Shown piece after piece: positions 58,736 through 64,000 of a DNA stretch of 64,000 bases. The notes under the pieces were generated by a model. The model ran no database searches, had not been told where the DNA came from, and saw only the letters and a program-made list of their open reading frames with translations. This DNA is from Argopecten irradians (Eukaryota > Mollusca > Bivalvia > Pectinida > Pectinidae). Position 1 is the first letter of the stretch; every line of letters starts with the position of its first letter. The stretch spans positions 54,013,944 through 54,077,943 of the forward strand of contig NC_091134.1 in assembly GCF_041381155.1 (NCBI RefSeq), in the 5' to 3' direction. A program made the position numbers and the translations under genes.

Positions 58736-61611
58736 ATCTGACCCGAAGGGTCAGGATGACCTATAGTCATCATGTTTCGTCCGTCGTCGTCCGCCGTCCG
58801 CCGTGCGCCGTGCGCCGTCCGCCGTGCGTTAACTTTTCACATTTTGAGCTTCTTCTCAAGTTCTACCAGTGCCATTTAGCTGAAACTTACATGAAATGAT
58901 CCTGACATGGTCCTGACAAAGTGTTGTTATTTTTTGGGTCGATCCGAAATCCAAGATGGCCGCCACAGCCGCCATCTTGAAATCACATTTTGAACTTCTT
59001 CTCAAGTTCTACCGGTGCGATTTGGCTGAAACTTGCATGAAATGATCCTGACATGGTCCCGACAAAGTGTTGTTATTTTTCGGGTCGATCCGAAATCCAA
59101 GATGGCCGCCACAGCCGCCATCTTGAAAACACATTTTGAACTTCTTCTCAAGTTCTACCAGTGCGATTTGGCTGAAACTTGCATGAAATGATCCTGACAT
59201 GGTCCCGACAAAGTGTTGTTATTTTTCGGGTCGATTCGAAATCCAAGATGGCCGCCACAGCCGCCATCTTGAAAACACATTTTGAACTTCTTCTCAAGTT
59301 CTACCAGTGCGATTTGGCTGAAACTTGCATGAAATGATCCTGACATGGTCCCGACAAAGTGTTGTTATTTTTCGGGTCGATTCGAAATCCAAGATGGCCG
59401 CCACAGCCGCCATCTTGAAAACACATTTTGAACTTCTTCTCAAGTTCTACCAGTGCGATTTGGCTGAAACTTGCATGAAATGATCCTGACATGGTCCCTA
59501 CAAAGTGTTGTTATTTTTCGGGTCGATCCGAAATCCAAGATGGCCGCCACAGCCGCCATCTTGAAAACACATTTTGAACTTCTTCGTAAGTTCTACCAAT
59601 GCGATTTGGCTGAAACTTGCATGAAATGATCCTGACATGGTCCCGACAAAGTGTTGTTATTTTTTGGGTCGATCCGAAATCCAAGATGGCCGCCACAGCC
59701 GCCATCTTGAAAACACATTTTGAACTTCTTCTCAAGTTCTACCAGTGCAATTTGGCTGAAACTTGCATGAAATGATCCTGACATGGTCCCGACAAAGTGT
59801 TGTTATTTTTCGGGTCGATCCGAAATCCAAGATGGCCGCCACAGCCGCCATCTTGAAAACACATTTTGAACTTCTTCGTAAGTTCTACCAATGCGATTTG
59901 GCTGAAACTTGCATGAAATGATCCTGACATGGTCCCGACAAAGTGTTGTTATTTTTCGGGTCAATCCGAAATCCAAGATGGCCGCCATCTTGAAAACACA
60001 TTTTGAACTTCTTCTCAAGTTCTACCTGTGCGATTTGGCTGAAACTTGCATGAAATGATCCTGACATGGTCCCGACAAAGTGTTGTTATTTTTCAGGTCG
60101 ATTCGAAATCCAAGATGGCCGCCACAGCCGCCATCTTGAAAACACATTTTGAACTTCTTCTCAAGTTCTACGGGTGCGATTTGGCTGAAACTTGCATGAA
60201 ATGATCCTGACATGGTCCCGACAAAGTTTTGTTATTTTTCGGGTTGATCCGAAATCCAAGATGGCCACCACAGCCGCCATCTTGAAAACACATTTTGAAC
60301 TTCTTCTCAAGTTCTACCAGTGCAATTTGGCTGAAACTTGCATGAAATGATCCTGACATGGTCCCGACAAAGTGTTGTTATTTTTTGGGTCGATCCGAAA
60401 TCCAAGATGGCTGCCACAGCCGCCATCTTGAAAACACATTTTGAACTTCTTCTCAAGTTCTACCGGTGCGATTTGGCTGAAACTTGCATGAAATGATCCT
60501 GACATGGTCCCGACAAAGTGTTGTTATTTTTCGGGTCGATCCGAAATCCAAGATGGCCGCAACAGCCGCCATCTTGAAAACACATTTTGAACTTCTTCTC
60601 AAGTTTTACCAGTGCGATTTGGCTGAAACTTGCATGAAATGATTCTGACATGGTCCCGACAAAGTGTTGTTATTTTTCAGGTCGATCTGAAATCCAAGAT
60701 GGCCGCCACAGCCGCCATCTTGAAAACACATTTTGAACTTCTTCTCAAGTTCTACCAGTGCGATTTGGCTGAAACTTGCATGAAATGATCCTGACATGGT
60801 CCCGACAAAGTGTTATTTTTTAGGTCGATCCGAAATCCAAGATGGCCGCTGCAGCCGCCATCTTGAAAACACATTTTGAACTTCTCAAGTTCTACTGATG
60901 CGATTTGGCTGAAACTTGCATGAAATGATCCCGACATGTTCGTGACAAAGTCTTGTTATTTTTTGGGTCGATCCAAAATCGAAGATGGCCGCAACAGCCG
61001 CCATCTTGAAAACACATTTTGAACTTCTTCTCAAGTTTTACCAGTGCGATTTGGCTGAAACTTGCATGAAATGATTCTGACATGGTCCCGACAAAGTGTT
61101 GTTATTTTTTCAGGTCGATCTGAAATCCAAGATGGCCGCCACAGCCGCCATCTTGAAAACACATTTTGAACTTCTTCTCAAGTTCTACCAGTGCGATTTG
61201 GCTGAAACTTGCATGAAATGATCCTGACATGGTCCCGACAAAGTGTTATTTTTTAGGTCGATCCGAAATCCAAGATGGCCGCTGCAGCCGCCATCTTGAA
61301 AACACATTTTGAACTTCTCAAGTTCTACTGATGCGATTTGGCTGAAACTTGCATGAAATGATCCCGACATGTTCGTGACAAAGTCTTGTTATTTTTTGGG
61401 TCGATCCAAAATCGAAGATGGCTACAATGACACTATATCTAATTAATTTCCTATATGTTAAGGCCCTTGGGCCTCTTGTTTGAAATAAAATTTGTTGAAA
61501 GAAATTGAAAATGGATCCTGACATGGTCCTGACAAAGTGACACCATATATAATTAATTTTACTATTGCCAAGGTAGTCAGATGACCGTTAAGGCCCTTTG
61601 GGCCTCTTGTT
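58736..61611 (+). mobile_element. Second Helentron-associated / pearl-like element with a 146-bp array
   Basis: It shares with the 51226 element the same left hairpin (AGGTCATCTGACCC...), the same GC-rich heptamer run (58785-58828) and the same right end (GTCAGATGACC, AAGGCCC/GGGCC hairpin, CTCTTGTT). Its core is different: about 17-18 monomers of 146 bp from about 58845 to 61420, with a few deletions. Each monomer holds TTCTTCTCAAGTTCTACC, GAAATGATCCTGACATGG and an inverted pair CAAGATGGC/GCCATCTTG. A first 3' end-like block stops at 61480, and a second, complete one at 61611. The repeated 63-codon minus-strand frames spaced 146 bases apart are artefacts of the array. Confidence 0.8.
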
Positions 61612-62249
61612 AAAATGACATATCTTGATAGTTTAAGTTTTGATGTAACCATCTTGTCTCAACAGTTTAAGTTTTGATCTAATGTTACCATCCTACTCCA
61701 GATTGGAGTGTTTTATATGTAATGGATACTGGTACTTATGTACGTAATAGATGTTTAATATATGTAACCAGGAACTAAGTATCAGAAACTGTTACATATA
61801 CATGGCTTTCACTTCTGTCATCATTACTACATGATATGTAGTGTAGTGCTATATTTGTTGTGTATCTCTGACAGATCCACTTCAGAAATGTGTGGGAAAA
61901 GGAAATAATGACAAGTAGGAAAAAGTTGGATAGTTGATGCAGATACACATTACAGATATATCTACATCTTTATAAAATGGTTGATCAGGATATGAAATTG
62001 ATTCAGATGAGATACAAGTACTTAGTATGACTATGGAATTAATGCAAGACAGTTATAACTTCTTTTTTTATTATTATTATTTTATATTCAGGAAAATTTA
62101 TGGTGTGTGTAGTTATTTGCTAGTATTCTTTTTAGAGAGTGACTGTATAATCTAAAGAAGCTTGAAATCCTTTGAAGTGTTACGAAGACACATACATTAC
62201 AGCAGTGTTTAATTAATATCTAGATCTATGCAAATTTGATGTTTTGCAG
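61612..62249 (+). other. Intron sequence upstream of the intersectin start exon
   Basis: Unremarkable AT-rich DNA between the second array element and the exon carrying the start codon. The acceptor at 62249 reads GATGTTTTGCAG. The exon's first 29 bases are 5' UTR, which implies at least one further upstream non-coding exon. Confidence 0.45.
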
Positions 62250-64000
62250 AACTGATGGTGTAACCAACTTGTAAGACAATGACAGCAGCAGGAGGTATGT
62301 TTATTATCGTATATCAAGTGTCAAAAACATTTCCATCATAGTCACAAATTATGAAGTTACATACTGGTAATGTAAAATGTGTACAAATTTTCATATATTT
62401 TCAAATGATGAACCATAGATATTATTTTTATTCTTATCCATCATTTTCCATATATCACATTAATATATTTATCTAGCTATTTTGTAGTATTTGATATTAA
62501 AACAAACTCGTCAGTCACTTACACTTGGTACTCATAATTCAAGATAATATATACATCTAGAAGTAGTTATGTTCAACTATTCTTGTAAATTTCACTGATT
62601 AATCTTATAATTCTTATTGAGTACCTATGCTATGATATCTTGAAGGTGGAGCTGCGTGGACGATCACGGGAGAGGATCGGACCAAGCATGACTCCCAGTT
62701 CTTCCAGCTTAGACCAGTTAATGGGTTTGTTACAGGTAAACATATTGACACACTGCAATATTATTATACAGTAGTTTGATGGAAAAACACATTGGTCTAT
62801 GCTCATGTTAAATTAATTCAGTCGAAGAACTAAAGACCTGGATTATCCAGGAAAACAGAATTCAGAATTGACAATTTTTTTTTTTTAAATCTATCAGAAT
62901 GGAAAATCTTTGATTTAATATCATCGTTACCAAAATCTTAGTAGACTTCTAAATGAATGATATAGTTTCTTCAGTTATAATTGTGATTTATTATATTGTA
63001 GGTGACCAAGCCAAAGGCTTTTTCATGCAGTCAGGTCTGCCCACTGCCATACTGGGACAGATCTGGTAAGTAGGGTATTGGTACTTGAAAAGCTTAGTTG
63101 ATTCATTTGTAAGTTTCTTCTCATTATATAATAGATTCAATGTTGCTCTTTTCAAAGTTATCTGTTTTTCAGATCAATCAGAAACATATATACATAGAGA
63201 TTGGAAACTCCTTCTTTGTCTATGTTGACAGGCAGAGAGACCTCCAGTTTATAGGCATTTTCCCTTGGCTAACTACTTTTAAGTGTATTCTTTTAAACAT
63301 GAATTTTTTGCATCAACACAAAGTTTAAACATTATATCATGGTTTGATGTGATCAGTTTTCCCAATTGATGTTATTTAATATGATTTTTGAAAGTATGAA
63401 AATGAGCAATTTTACCTGGTTTTTCGAAAATCAGGCATTCAAAACCGGAAGTGCATTTTGTTTTATTTTCTTTCCAAAATCGTACTCAAACCATCTGAAA
63501 ACTACTTAACTTTTATAACGTATCAAAGTTATTCTGCTGTATTTAACTATTTAAGAGTTTATCTAAAAGCCCCTAGGGACATACATAGGTACATCTGCCT
63601 ATCGTAAAAATGGCGAAGTTGCCAATCTCTATGTATATATGTTTCTGGATCAATGGAAAACGTTAATTTCATACAGTCACTTTTCAGATTTCGTAGTGTA
63701 TACAATTGCTTTGGTTATTATTGGTAGATGTATTGTGCTATTTTACTCTAATTTTCAAGATTTTGTTTATGTTTCTTTGATAAAATGGGAAGAAAGAAAG
63801 AAAAGTCACAAGTGCAATAAAATAAACATGAATACATATTGATAGTGTTCATATATTAGCCTTAAATGCTACTTTTCACACCAAAATTTCACCTTTCTTA
63901 ATATATATTTCAGGACACTTGCTGACATGAACAATGATGGTAAGATGGACAAGAAGGAGTTTTCTATTGCCATGCACTTGATCAAGAAGAAACTTCAGGG
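62250..64000 (+). CDS. ITSN1: Intersectin homologue, N-terminal exons with first EH domain (3' partial)
   Basis: Exons seen: 62250-62294 (start codon at 62279), 62646-62735, 63002-63065, and 63914 onward past the window edge, all with GT-AG borders and matching phases. The joined protein begins MTAAGGGAAWTITGEDRTKH and continues with FFQLRPVNGFVTGDQA, FFMQSGLPTAILGQIW and TLADMNNDGKMDKKEFSIAM. This is an EH domain with a canonical calcium loop, DMNNDGKMDKKE. The order and wording match the first EH domain of intersectins rather than EPS15. Family knowledge: intersectins are endocytic and Rho-family GEF scaffolds with two EH domains, a coiled coil and five SH3 domains. Those later parts lie outside the window. 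Whether it is the single invertebrate intersectin, equally close to ITSN1 and ITSN2, cannot be told here; the symbol follows its synteny with CRYZL1. Confidence 0.9.

Noticed and set aside
59009..61370. A series of overlapping 61-74 codon minus-strand frames
   Set aside because: They are spaced exactly 146 bases apart and follow the array monomer; individual copies overlap and end at the same repeat stop. Not genes.

Overview
This is eukaryotic, AT-rich nuclear DNA with intron-split genes, almost certainly from a marine bivalve. The support is: animal gene families split by GT-AG introns; an array of DOMON modules on a cytochrome b561; a single-pass SUEL-lectin protein; two long tandem-array elements of the kind bivalve workers call pearl or Helentron-associated elements; and interspersed repeats whose tails resemble mollusc SINEs. 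A scallop-like species is my best guess, but that is inference. I rebuilt the spliced genes by hand. In every model the reading frame stays open across all exon joins and splice phases agree.

Layout. (1) 363-12396, + strand: the 3' part of a DOMON/cytochrome b561 ferric-chelate-reductase-like gene, 25 exons here, with the 5' end outside the window. Its ectodomain is built from tandem four-exon cassettes. (2) 12397-17103: no gene seen; an 80-bp tandem repeat lies in a degenerate AT-rich tract. (3) 17104-23743, - strand: a five-exon type I membrane protein with signal peptide, SUEL-type lectin domain, stalk, TM helix and basic-patch tail. (4) 23744-32748: no convincing gene; foldback elements and a cluster of four TTAA-flanked MITE-like elements. 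(5) 32749-34299, - strand: an IRAK1BP1 (SIMPL domain) homologue, head-to-head with (6) 34584-37371, + strand: a Jagunal homologue (JAGN1). (7) 37372-41476: convergent intergenic DNA. (8) 41477-48618, - strand: a complete eleven-exon CRYZL1 homologue. Its introns carry two short LTR elements with tRNA-like segments, one minisatellite, and a second minisatellite made from the end of one of its own exons. (9) 48619-64000, + strand: the divergent partner, an intersectin homologue. Its first coding exons start at 62250 after a spacer loaded with two long elements (51226-56138 and 58736-61611) that share termini but carry different arrays of about 146 bp per monomer.

The genes do not form one pathway. 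The strongest organisational signals are the CRYZL1/intersectin head-to-head pair, which as I recall is also adjacent in human, and the IRAK1BP1/JAGN1 divergent pair. I see no operons, CRISPR arrays, rRNA genes or intact tRNA genes. The points most worth a second look are the exon-derived splice-donor minisatellite in CRYZL1, the miniature LTR elements with tRNA-like LTRs, and the monomer arrays with dense nuclear-receptor-like and YY1-like motifs.
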